Source: CAZVWW01 sp964631265
Lineage (GTDB): Bacteria; Thermotogota; Thermotogae; MWEM01
Assembly: GCA_964631265.1 (NCBI GenBank)
Contig: CAZVWW010000065.1
Location: 1-12,841 of the forward strand
Direction of reading: 5' to 3'
DNA length: 12,841 nt
Part shown: positions 1-6,045 of the stretch, one piece after another
How the letters are laid out: the number at the start of each line of letters is the position of its first letter
How positions within the stretch are numbered: the first letter of the stretch is position 1
The notes under the pieces: model-generated
Database searches by the model: none
What the model was told of the DNA's origin: nothing
The model's input: the letters and a program-made list of their open reading frames with translations, nothing else
Program-made: the position numbers and the translations under genes

Positions 1-2
1 GA

Positions 3-158
3 GAGGACGAGGGATGGCTCATCTTCTTCTCCGAATACCACGAAGCGGAAGTGTACTCGCGGGAGAAGGTCGGAGACAAGACCGAGCATATCTGGATTGT
101 TCCCGTGAAGCGAACGCCGCCTTCGAAGAAGAGGAAAAGACACAAGCCCGATTCATGA
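3..158 (+). CDS. C-terminal fragment of an unidentified protein (5' end outside window)
   Basis: An open frame enters from the left edge and ends at the TGA at 156-158, giving 51 residues with no start in view. The residues look like genuine protein: an aromatic and charged stretch (WLIFFSEYHEAEVYSREKVG, then an HIWIVPV strand) followed by a very basic tail rich in Lys and Arg (KKRKRHK). The third codon positions are mostly G or C, as in the confident genes here, whereas the overlapping frames on both strands have low-complexity Ser/Arg-rich translations. I do not recognise the family and the fragment is too short to name. The lysine-rich tail might contact nucleic acid, but that is speculation. 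Confidence 0.5.
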   Translation, partial: EDEGWLIFFSEYHEAEVYSREKVGDKTEHIWIVPVKRTPPSKKRKRHKPDS

Positions 159-401
159 CAGGGTCAGGGCTGTTGAACGCTTCCTCCCATGATATAATCA
201 AAGCAGTAAAAGAAAAGAGATGATACCGATGCGAACATTCTGCACGGAAGGGACCGGGGATGGCGCTTTTTGAAGAAGGGTTGAAAAAGGTCAGATCCTC
301 GAAGATTCCACACGGTTCTACACCGACAAGAACAGCTCGAACATCCTTGCAAAGGCCATGAGCCGCTTTCATTGCAGGCGTAAACTAATGAAGGTTTCTA
401 A

Positions 402-992
402 CTATCGTGAACCATCGCCGTCCTTCTTGTTCTGTCCTTCTATGTCATTGAGTTTTCGGCTTTCCATACCCGCTTTCTCAAGGATACTGACAATCGTTAC
501 GGTTTTCTCTTCGATGTAGGCATCAATGTCATTCGGATATTTTTCCGCCAGGTGCTTTTTAACCGTGCTGTACTCTTCAACAGCTTCCGGATGTTCTCTC
601 AGAAAGTCACGGAGCCGGAGGTGATTTTCCAGGCTCTCCTCGCCTGCCGGAATACAGTACAGATGGTGTTCTCTGAAACATCTTTTTTCTGCTGTGAAGG
701 GGACCTTCTCCGATACCGGTTTGAAGGCTTCTCTTCCCTTTATCCCCATCTGTCCCATATGTTTGTATCCGATGGTCTCCAGCCTTTTGATGACTTCTGT
801 TACATCCTCACGATTGTAGACAACGATGTCGATATCAATGATCGGCTTTGCCGCCAGCCCTTCAACTGCCGTGCTTCCCACATGTTCGATATCGCATTTG
901 ATACCCTCGAGATGCTTTGAAAAAACCTCTTCAAGGGCTTTGAAATCCTTCGCCCATTGTGGATTATAATCTTCAACAACAATCTTTCTCAT
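402..992 (-). CDS. GrpB-family protein (nucleotidyltransferase fold)
   Basis: The 196-residue protein matches the GrpB family (Pfam GrpB, UPF0157), which has a nucleotidyltransferase-like fold and poorly known biochemistry; some members are fused to CoaE dephospho-CoA kinase. The hallmark is at residues 37-58: H-V-G-S-T-A-V-x-G-L-x-A-K-P-I-I-D-I-D-I. The GS and D-x-D residues are those that bind nucleotide and metal in the wider superfamily. A second conserved patch, HHLYCI, lies near residue 130. Length is close to the usual 170-200; the last 25 residues are polar and probably disordered. The ATG at 990-992 is preceded by AAGGGGG at 998-1004, five bases away, which fixes the start. It is transcribed alone from the promoter at 1061-1090. 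Family call firm; cellular role unknown. Confidence 0.9.
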   Translation of the reverse strand: MRKIVVEDYNPQWAKDFKALEEVFSKHLEGIKCDIEHVGSTAVEGLAAKPIIDIDIVVYNREDVTEVIKRLETIGYKHMGQMGIKGREAFKPVSEKVPFTAEKRCFREHHLYCIPAGEESLENHLRLRDFLREHPEAVEEYSTVKKHLAEKYPNDIDAYIEEKTVTIVSILEKAGMESRKLNDIEGQNKKDGDGSR

Positions 993-1060
993 CTGATCCC
1001 CCTTTTCATTCTACAACACTCATCCTTATAAACCAAGATGAGATGTCTTCGTTTGCCCTC

Positions 1061-1090
1061 ATTATAATGTAAAGACACCTTGCCAGTCAA
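1061..1090 (-). promoter_or_regulatory. Sigma-70 promoter of the GrpB-family gene
   Basis: Read on the minus strand, TTGACT (complement of 1085-1090) is followed by an 18-base spacer and a perfect TATAAT (complement of 1061-1066). The start codon lies about 68 bases downstream of the -10 box. The two near-consensus boxes at acceptable spacing make this one of the best promoter matches in the window. Confidence 0.75.
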
Positions 1091-1180
1091 CAGTGTTTCT
1101 GGTGGGATTATACGGAAGGTTATGACTGGCTGAAGATTTATAAGACCTGAGAGACGGCAAACGGGGATGGGGCGTGAGTT

Positions 1181-2548
1181 TTATTCCTCTAAAACGGCTT
1201 TCCGGTAGACTTTTTTCCATACTTTGTAGATGGTTTCGGGCTCATTGCAGATTAAACGCTCGTTCTTGAATGAGAAGATTTTCCTGTTTTTTATCAGCGT
1301 TGCACCGTAGCCTGTCCTGAGCGAAAACTTTTTCATCAGATCGTTGAGACTGAACGGTTCAGGGAGTTCCATGTCATTCGGAACGAACTTCATGATATCG
1401 GCACTCTGCAGTAAACCGTCGATATCGAACTTGAATTCAAATGGTTCTTTCAGTTTTGAACCGATAATATCGATTCGATCCCCGTATTCCTTAGAGATTT
1501 CCGCAAAGAGGACGAAGGACAACTTGTCCAGGGAGTCGGACAGTGATTTAGCCATCAAGATAAGTTTTGTATGCCATATCCGCTTCAGCAGGGTTTTCAT
1601 GATCCGGTCCACGAAGATGTTGAACTGATCCAGTTCGAAGATCTTGTCAATCTTCTCTTTGGAGATACCGACCAGGGTTGTTTCTTCAAGTGTGACAGCG
1701 CTTGCCGATCGTCTGTTCGAGCGGTTATCGGAATCAGCCTTTTTATTTTGGCCCAGTACGGCCATCTCTCCGAAGATCTCGCCTTCCCCGAGGATATCCA
1801 GTGTGATGTCGTCCTCGGGGGTGTATTTCTTGATGGCCACCTTTCCCTCTTTTATGAGATAGAGTTCATCCCCCATCTCTTCCTCACAGAAGATGAACTG
1901 GTCTTTGGCATATCGGTGGAACGCCATGCCGTTTTTGGTGTATTGTTCCGGCTCGTTTTTCTGAAAACCCAGATAAAACTGATCAACAATTTTCTGATTG
2001 AGCCGGCTGATATACTTCCAGCCCTTTTTTGCATAATCGCTGTCGGGGAAGAGCCGGCAAAGCGTTTCAAAGGCGTATAAAGCCTGTGGAAGTTTGTTTC
2101 TCCCGTAGAGATATTGCCCGATGATGAAGACCCGCTCCGGTCCTTTGGTATCCTCTTTCTTTTTTGAGATATAGGCGTTGTAGTACCTCAGTCTATCGAA
2201 GAGCTCCTTGAGGATATATTTGGCATATTCTTTCTGTTGTTTGATGAAGTCGCTGAGGGCACTACGGCTGACGGAAAGGATCTTTGAATCACGGGCAGCC
2301 CATACGGATTCGAACCGCTTAAAGCCCATCACGGGGGACATCAGTCCGAAAAAGTCTCCCCGCCGGAGTTCTCTTTTCTGCCTCCTGAACGAAAAGAACG
2401 GTTCGGAGATATCCTCAAGCTCCTCAACAAAAGGCTCCCGCGATTCGAGTACCAGCGCTCCGCTTTCCACAATATAGAATCTGTCCAGCTCTTTGTTCGA
2501 ATCCTCAAGCGTGAGGTAATTTCCTTTTCGTAACGCAAAATGCCTCAT
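1181..2548 (-). CDS. Protein with two cyclic-nucleotide-binding domains (cAMP/cGMP effector)
   Basis: The 455-residue cytoplasmic protein has no signal peptide or membrane segment. Residues 1-125 form a degenerate cNMP-binding (CNB) domain: the beta-barrel pattern is present (FYIVESGALVL, RRGDFFGLM), but the phosphate-binding cassette lacks the Glu and Arg that hold the nucleotide. Residues 142-185 (YLYGRNKLPQALYAFETLCR) look like one TPR-type helix pair. Residues 208-330 form a second CNB domain with a better cassette: GEIFGEMAVLG with Glu261, then Arg280 in RRSASAV. A ten-residue polar insert (about 268-278) lengthens the cassette loop. The C-terminal 125 residues are not recognised and lack an obvious CRP-type helix-turn-helix, so it may not be a classical DNA-binding Crp/Fnr protein. 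It lies 82 bp downstream of a nucleotide cyclase on the same strand, so it is probably that enzyme's effector. The ribosome site is weak. TATGAT in the gap (about 2591-2596, minus strand) could give an extra promoter but lacks a good -35. Confidence 0.85.
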   Translation of the reverse strand: MRHFALRKGNYLTLEDSNKELDRFYIVESGALVLESREPFVEELEDISEPFFSFRRQKRELRRGDFFGLMSPVMGFKRFESVWAARDSKILSVSRSALSDFIKQQKEYAKYILKELFDRLRYYNAYISKKKEDTKGPERVFIIGQYLYGRNKLPQALYAFETLCRLFPDSDYAKKGWKYISRLNQKIVDQFYLGFQKNEPEQYTKNGMAFHRYAKDQFIFCEEEMGDELYLIKEGKVAIKKYTPEDDITLDILGEGEIFGEMAVLGQNKKADSDNRSNRRSASAVTLEETTLVGISKEKIDKIFELDQFNIFVDRIMKTLLKRIWHTKLILMAKSLSDSLDKLSFVLFAEISKEYGDRIDIIGSKLKEPFEFKFDIDGLLQSADIMKFVPNDMELPEPFSLNDLMKKFSLRTGYGATLIKNRKIFSFKNERLICNEPETIYKVWKKVYRKAVLEE

Positions 2549-2630
2549 CTTCTCAACCCGCCTTGTTTGAGATTAGTTAACCGTCCATATCATAACATGT
2601 TTACCGTTCTTTTTCTCAGTAAAGGGTGCC

Positions 2631-3602
2631 TTAATGGACCCCGTAAATCTCCGTTTCCGACACTTTTCCCCTTAATCGAATCCTGCCGAGTCTCTCAGCA
2701 GTGACAACGTTTGTTGCCGCACTTTTTATCCCCCCGGTGTAGATGAGCCGGCAGTTGAACCGTTTACATTCCCTCTCCAGGCGTGAAGCGGTATTTACCG
2801 TATCGCCGATGAAGGCGATCTCTTTTCTGAAGCTTCCCACCTCTCCCGCATAAACGGTTCCAAGATGAAGTCCCGCTGTGAAGTCAACGTCAACGCCGTA
2901 CTGCTCCTGATAATAGCCCTTTCTTTGGCCGATTCTGTTTTTCATGTCGTTGAATGCCAGAAAAGGTTCGCCTTTTTGAATATCGGTGGCTTCCCACAGA
3001 ATGATGATTTCATCTCCGACGTATTTGTATATCTCCCCATTGTGTTCCAAAACAAATTCGCAGATATCCCGAAAAAAGTCATTCAAAAGCAGAAGGAATC
3101 GCTTGTGCCCCAGTTTTTCAGCGATAGAGGTTGAAGCGTTGAGATCAAGAAACATCACTGCTTTTTCCTCTTCCACAGGTTGAATGTATCGGCCCGTATA
3201 AAAACGCATCAACGCTCTGCTTCCGAGCGTGGTGTTCACAAAAGCCGCATACTGGTTGATGTATAAAAAGAACACCATTACAAAGAAGGAGAGTAAAAGA
3301 TTCCGTGTTGACAACTGCGTAAAAAGGATTTCGTAAAGAAAGAGCATTGTGAAAGGGACAACAACATAGGAGAGCATTTTCACCAGAAGACGGGATTTTC
3401 TTGTCCTGAACTTATCAAATAAATAGGATTCATAGACGATGGGGAGCAGAAAAATCATGATGCCGCCCGGTATGGCTGTGAGCAATGTCTGCAGGCTAAA
3501 ACCGTCCAGAAGGAATCTGAACAGAAGCCACCAGATAAAAACGGCTTCGAAAAGAGCGGCATACAACAGGCCCATTTTTTTGGTGAATAGCTTTTTATAC
3601 AT
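2631..3602 (-). CDS. Membrane-bound class III adenylate/guanylate cyclase
   Basis: The 323-residue protein makes cAMP or cGMP from the NTP at the inner face of the membrane. About four hydrophobic helices lie at residues 11-32, 41-61, 73-94 and 101-122. A class III catalytic domain follows at roughly 145-323. Metal ligands are Asp153 (VMFLDLNAST) and Asp197 (KYVGDEI). The purine-selecting Lys is Lys193. The transition-state Asn270 and Arg274 sit in GDTVNTASRLE. The second purine-selecting position, usually Asp in adenylate cyclases and often Thr in bacterial class IIIb enzymes, aligns with Ala263 (EIAFIGD), so ATP preference cannot be read with certainty. There is no HAMP or PAS module, so the membrane part is the likely sensor. 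GGAG nine bases before the ATG supports the start. An extended -10 promoter lies upstream, and the double CNB protein follows, probably in the same operon. Confidence 0.92.
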   Translation of the reverse strand: MYKKLFTKKMGLLYAALFEAVFIWWLLFRFLLDGFSLQTLLTAIPGGIMIFLLPIVYESYLFDKFRTRKSRLLVKMLSYVVVPFTMLFLYEILFTQLSTRNLLLSFFVMVFFLYINQYAAFVNTTLGSRALMRFYTGRYIQPVEEEKAVMFLDLNASTSIAEKLGHKRFLLLLNDFFRDICEFVLEHNGEIYKYVGDEIIILWEATDIQKGEPFLAFNDMKNRIGQRKGYYQEQYGVDVDFTAGLHLGTVYAGEVGSFRKEIAFIGDTVNTASRLERECKRFNCRLIYTGGIKSAATNVVTAERLGRIRLRGKVSETEIYGVH

Positions 3603-3686
3603 GAAGTGTCACTCCAACTCAGAAAATTAAAACCAACGGTTTCCTCTCAATCAGTCCCGTTTCAGAGGATGTTATTACTCAGTTGC

Positions 3687-3695
3687 ATTATACCA
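3687..3695 (-). promoter_or_regulatory. Extended -10 promoter of the cyclase/CNB operon
   Basis: On the minus strand this reads TGGTATAAT, an extended -10 (TGn plus perfect TATAAT), about 85 bases upstream of the cyclase ATG. The hexamer 17 bases upstream (GGATGG) is a poor -35, as is common for extended -10 promoters or activator-dependent ones. The whole gap 3603-3783 otherwise shows no gene, and no convincing terminator for the gene upstream. Confidence 0.55.
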
Positions 3696-3783
3696 TTCTG
3701 AGCAATAAACCATCCCGTTTGTCTTTTTGGTTATCTCGCGTGACTTCTCATTCTCCACCAGGGCCAATGGTTGCTTTCCCGGA

Positions 3784-4740
3784 TTAATCCAGGGCTTCTG
3801 CGATCCTTCCCATGATACCATCTTCGAGTTGTTTTGCCGCTTTCATCTTTTTCATAATCTCTTGAATGGCAGCTGAATCGATATGGTGTTCTCCCCCCGG
3901 ACCACTGAAAGGAAGCAGTTTTGCGGTTGACTGGAAGAGATCACTCAGTTCAGCATAATCATCTGTTACGGTCTTGATGAATTCAAAACCCTTTCGTTCG
4001 GCAAGATCTGAGAAGAATCTTCTCATGTTCTCTTTGAGATCGGCATAGACATTCATCAGATAAGAGAGTCCGAACGGATCAAATCGCCCGGCCTCAAGGC
4101 CCCTGATGATCAGATCATACGCCCGTTTACCCGTCTCATAATCAGTCTCCGTCGGATAACGGCTGTTCCAGTGGTTGATCCCGAATCGTAAACTGCTGCG
4201 GACCGATTGGTCGTAATCGTATGGCCCCTTTTCAACCAGGTAGTTGAGATAGAGGATCGGCACATTGCAAAGGCCGAGATTATCGTACATCAGCGGATCG
4301 GGCTCTTCGGGCATGCAGTCCTCAACGAAGAAGATCCTTTCCTTGTCGTCATAGCCGGAGATGATACCGAATTCAGGGATAGGGGTTACCCCCCATGTCA
4401 CAACGGGGATGCCATTATCCAGGGAGGTTACAATTCGTTTGATATTGTTCTTTTTTGCAATATCAAAGGTGTTGACATCCTCTTTTTTGAAGACGAGGAT
4501 CTGCTCTGAGTAGACACCGATCCTGTCCAACATTTCAAAGTGCTCTTCAAGCCAGTTATAAACGGTGGGTCCGGAAGCATCGAGCGTCCTGTTTGTGATA
4601 AAGTGAAACCCCATACCGGTCAGGCCCATCAATTCGTGAACCTCACCGTCCCACATTCCGGCTGCCTTTAAAGCTCCGTGGATCGATCCCAGATAACTCA
4701 TCCATGTCATTCCGAGTGATACTTTTTCTCCCTTTTTCAT
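3784..4740 (-). CDS. BtrH N-terminal/C39-like fold protein, probably non-catalytic
   Basis: The 318-residue protein is soluble, with no signal peptide. Its N-terminal half resembles BtrH_N/C39-like papain-fold proteins (butirosin BtrH type, known for acyl transfer). It has a helix start (SYLGSIHGALKAAGM, residues 15-29), the G-L-T-G-x-G-F-x-F turn (39-47), and a strand pair with D-N-G-I-P-V-V (108-114) followed by G-I-I-S-G-Y-D-D (125-132). Active relatives carry Cys in the first helix and His before the GYD strand. Here those positions read SIHGAL and PEFGII, so both catalytic residues seem absent. Residues 180-318 are helical and unrecognised. The ATG is preceded by a perfect AGGAGG at ideal distance. 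The gene lies 66 bp downstream of the WYL regulator on the same strand and is probably co-transcribed or controlled by it. The family call rests on pattern recognition; function unknown. Confidence 0.6.
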   Translation of the reverse strand: MKKGEKVSLGMTWMSYLGSIHGALKAAGMWDGEVHELMGLTGMGFHFITNRTLDASGPTVYNWLEEHFEMLDRIGVYSEQILVFKKEDVNTFDIAKKNNIKRIVTSLDNGIPVVTWGVTPIPEFGIISGYDDKERIFFVEDCMPEEPDPLMYDNLGLCNVPILYLNYLVEKGPYDYDQSVRSSLRFGINHWNSRYPTETDYETGKRAYDLIIRGLEAGRFDPFGLSYLMNVYADLKENMRRFFSDLAERKGFEFIKTVTDDYAELSDLFQSTAKLLPFSGPGGEHHIDSAAIQEIMKKMKAAKQLEDGIMGRIAEALD

Positions 4741-4806
4741 TAGAAAACCTCCTGTTTTTTGAGTGTATCTGAGTATAAACCCGGAGGTAGGACATAAAAT
4801 GTCACA

Positions 4807-5679
4807 TCAAAGATTCTCGAGAAAATACTTCATTCTTTTCTTTAATTTTACCTTTAGCCAATTCGGGGAGAGGATCTTGTATGGCAGATCCAGATTGAGC
4901 AGCTTGACGACAAATGTCTCCGAAGAGAGAAATTCAAAGCTGAGGATGTTGTGCTCCTTGTCCCAGACCGGGGAGATGAACCGGGAGATTCTCGGTTTGT
5001 AAGCAAACCAGATCCTTGCCGTGTATTTCTGATGAAAAGCGGGGAAGAGGCGTATCAAATCGTAATATGCCTTGAAATCCGGATGGAAGGTATATTCCTG
5101 TGGTAAAACACTTAGCGTCTCAATCCTGTCGATCCTGAAAGTACGGAAATCCCGTCTCTTTTCACAAAAGGCGAAGAGATAGGATCGCCCGTTTCTGAGG
5201 AGGATCTTATACGGATGCACGATCCGTTTGTTCTTCTCGCCTTGTTTGTTATAAACAACGGTGATTTTCTTTTGATAAGCGGCTGCCTTGCTGATAAGAT
5301 CCTCATAGTCGGAATAGGTAAGCGGTTTATAGGGTTTTTCTCCGACTCCTTCGCCTGTGATTTTCGAGAAGAGTTTTGAAAGCTCCCGGGTCGAGTTGCT
5401 GGGAATCCTCATGTACTGCTGTGCCAGATAACCCAGCCGCTGTTTTTCATCCCGGCCGAGGAAAAAGCCCGGAAGGGTGAAATCCGCTTCCGTGTAATAG
5501 TAGCCCCTGTGTTTCGGGGAGTATTCAACCGGAGCATTTAACGAGTACTTGAGATACTCGATATCCCGCATCGCCTGCCGGCGTGATATCTCAAAGTATT
5601 CTGCCACGTTCCGGCAGTTCGGATACTTCGATTCCAGCAACATCCTGTGAAGCCATTGGATTCTGTGAAGGTTTGCCAT
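4807..5679 (-). CDS. WYL-domain transcriptional regulator (HTH-WYL-WCX)
   Basis: The 290-residue protein has three parts. Residues 5-62 form an N-terminal helix-turn-helix (HTH_11/DeoR type; NVAEYFEISRRQAMRDIEYL is the recognition region). A WYL domain spans about 120-195, where NGRSYLFAF (163-171) carries the WYL-like motif and FRTFRIDRIETL the conserved basic strand. A WCX-type C-terminal segment runs from about 215 to 290. WYL domains bind ligands such as nucleic acid or small nucleotides and make these proteins repressors or activators. The ATG at 5677-5679 is chosen. An in-frame TTG at 5689-5691 would add four residues, but AAAGGA lies only about two bases before it and about 14 before the ATG, so neither spacing is ideal. 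It leads a probable operon with the BtrH-like gene and is divergent from the kinase operon. Confidence 0.85.
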   Translation of the reverse strand: MANLHRIQWLHRMLLESKYPNCRNVAEYFEISRRQAMRDIEYLKYSLNAPVEYSPKHRGYYYTEADFTLPGFFLGRDEKQRLGYLAQQYMRIPSNSTRELSKLFSKITGEGVGEKPYKPLTYSDYEDLISKAAAYQKKITVVYNKQGEKNKRIVHPYKILLRNGRSYLFAFCEKRRDFRTFRIDRIETLSVLPQEYTFHPDFKAYYDLIRLFPAFHQKYTARIWFAYKPRISRFISPVWDKEHNILSFEFLSSETFVVKLLNLDLPYKILSPNWLKVKLKKRMKYFLENL

Positions 5680-5746
5680 ATTTCTGACCAAAATCCTTTC
5701 TAAATTTACTGTTTTTGTTAGATGCTCAACTATTCATCCTGCTCCC

Positions 5747-5776
5747 ATTATACACCCATTTTTTTCTTCATCACAA
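5747..5776 (-). promoter_or_regulatory. Sigma-70 promoter of the WYL regulator operon
   Basis: On the minus strand TTGTGA (complement of 5771-5776), an 18-base spacer and perfect TATAAT (complement of 5747-5752) lie about 65 bases upstream of the WYL start. The spacer holds a run of seven A residues. Confidence 0.6.
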
Positions 5777-5820
5777 ACTTATCTAAGTCTTTGATGCGGG
5801 AAAGCGGGCATAGCAGGCCC

Positions 5821-5873
5821 TGCTGAATAACTCGAAACACCCCCTTAGGGCTCGCTTCAGGTCCCCTGGCCTT
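5821..5873 (+). repeat. Intergenic hairpin repeat, copy 1
   Basis: This 53-base segment aligns without gaps to 11802-11854 with about ten mismatches, near 81% identity by eye. Shared blocks are TGCTGAATAACTC, AACAC, CTCGCT and CAGGTCCCC with GGCCT. Weaker similarity (GAAT, an A-rich run, CCA) continues to about 5911. Within this copy GGTCCCCTGG (about 5859-5868) can pair with CCAGGG-GAC (from about 5894) with one bulged base. A 13-base palindrome AGCAGGCCCTGCT (5812-5824) overlaps its left edge. It encodes nothing visible and lies in the 336-base divergent region between the WYL gene and the kinase operon, whose remaining content is the two promoters. It could be a dispersed MITE- or REP-like element. 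Confidence 0.6.
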
Positions 5874-5928
5874 GTGAGGTGGGAATAAAAAAACCAGGGA
5901 GACAGGTCATGAAAGAGAAACATAATAA

Positions 5929-5958
5929 TTGACATCTGGAATCCATTTATAGTATTAT
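5929..5958 (+). promoter_or_regulatory. Sigma-70 promoter of the tandem kinase operon
   Basis: TTGACA at 5929-5934, an 18-base spacer and TATTAT at 5953-5958 form a strong promoter about 88 bases upstream of the first kinase ATG. A second candidate is the extended -10 TGGTATGAT at 5972-5980. The leader between is A-rich with no clear hairpin. Confidence 0.65.
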
Positions 5959-6045
5959 GAGAAAGAAAAAATGGTATGATAAGGTGAATAGAAAAGAACA
6001 GTCCGTTAATGGTTTTTGATTGAGCGACTGGGGAGGGCTTCTCAT

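Noticed and set aside
19..372. 117-codon minus-strand ORF overlapping the left-edge fragment
   Set aside because: The translation is rich in Ser, Arg and Pro with no recognisable motif or ribosome site, and it overlaps the better plus-strand fragment frame at 3-158.
1571..2080. 169-codon plus-strand ORF opposite the CNB protein
   Set aside because: It is antisense to a well-supported CNB domain, with no ribosome site or recognisable motif.
5909..5932. Seven-codon ORF (MKEKHNN) upstream of the kinase operon
   Set aside because: It lies upstream of and overlaps the -35 box of the proposed promoter, so it would not be in that transcript, and it is too short to support.
6016..6045. TTG start that would add ten residues to the first kinase
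   Set aside because: No Shine-Dalgarno precedes it, while GGGAGG sits nine bases before the ATG at 6046, which also begins right at the first PAS domain.
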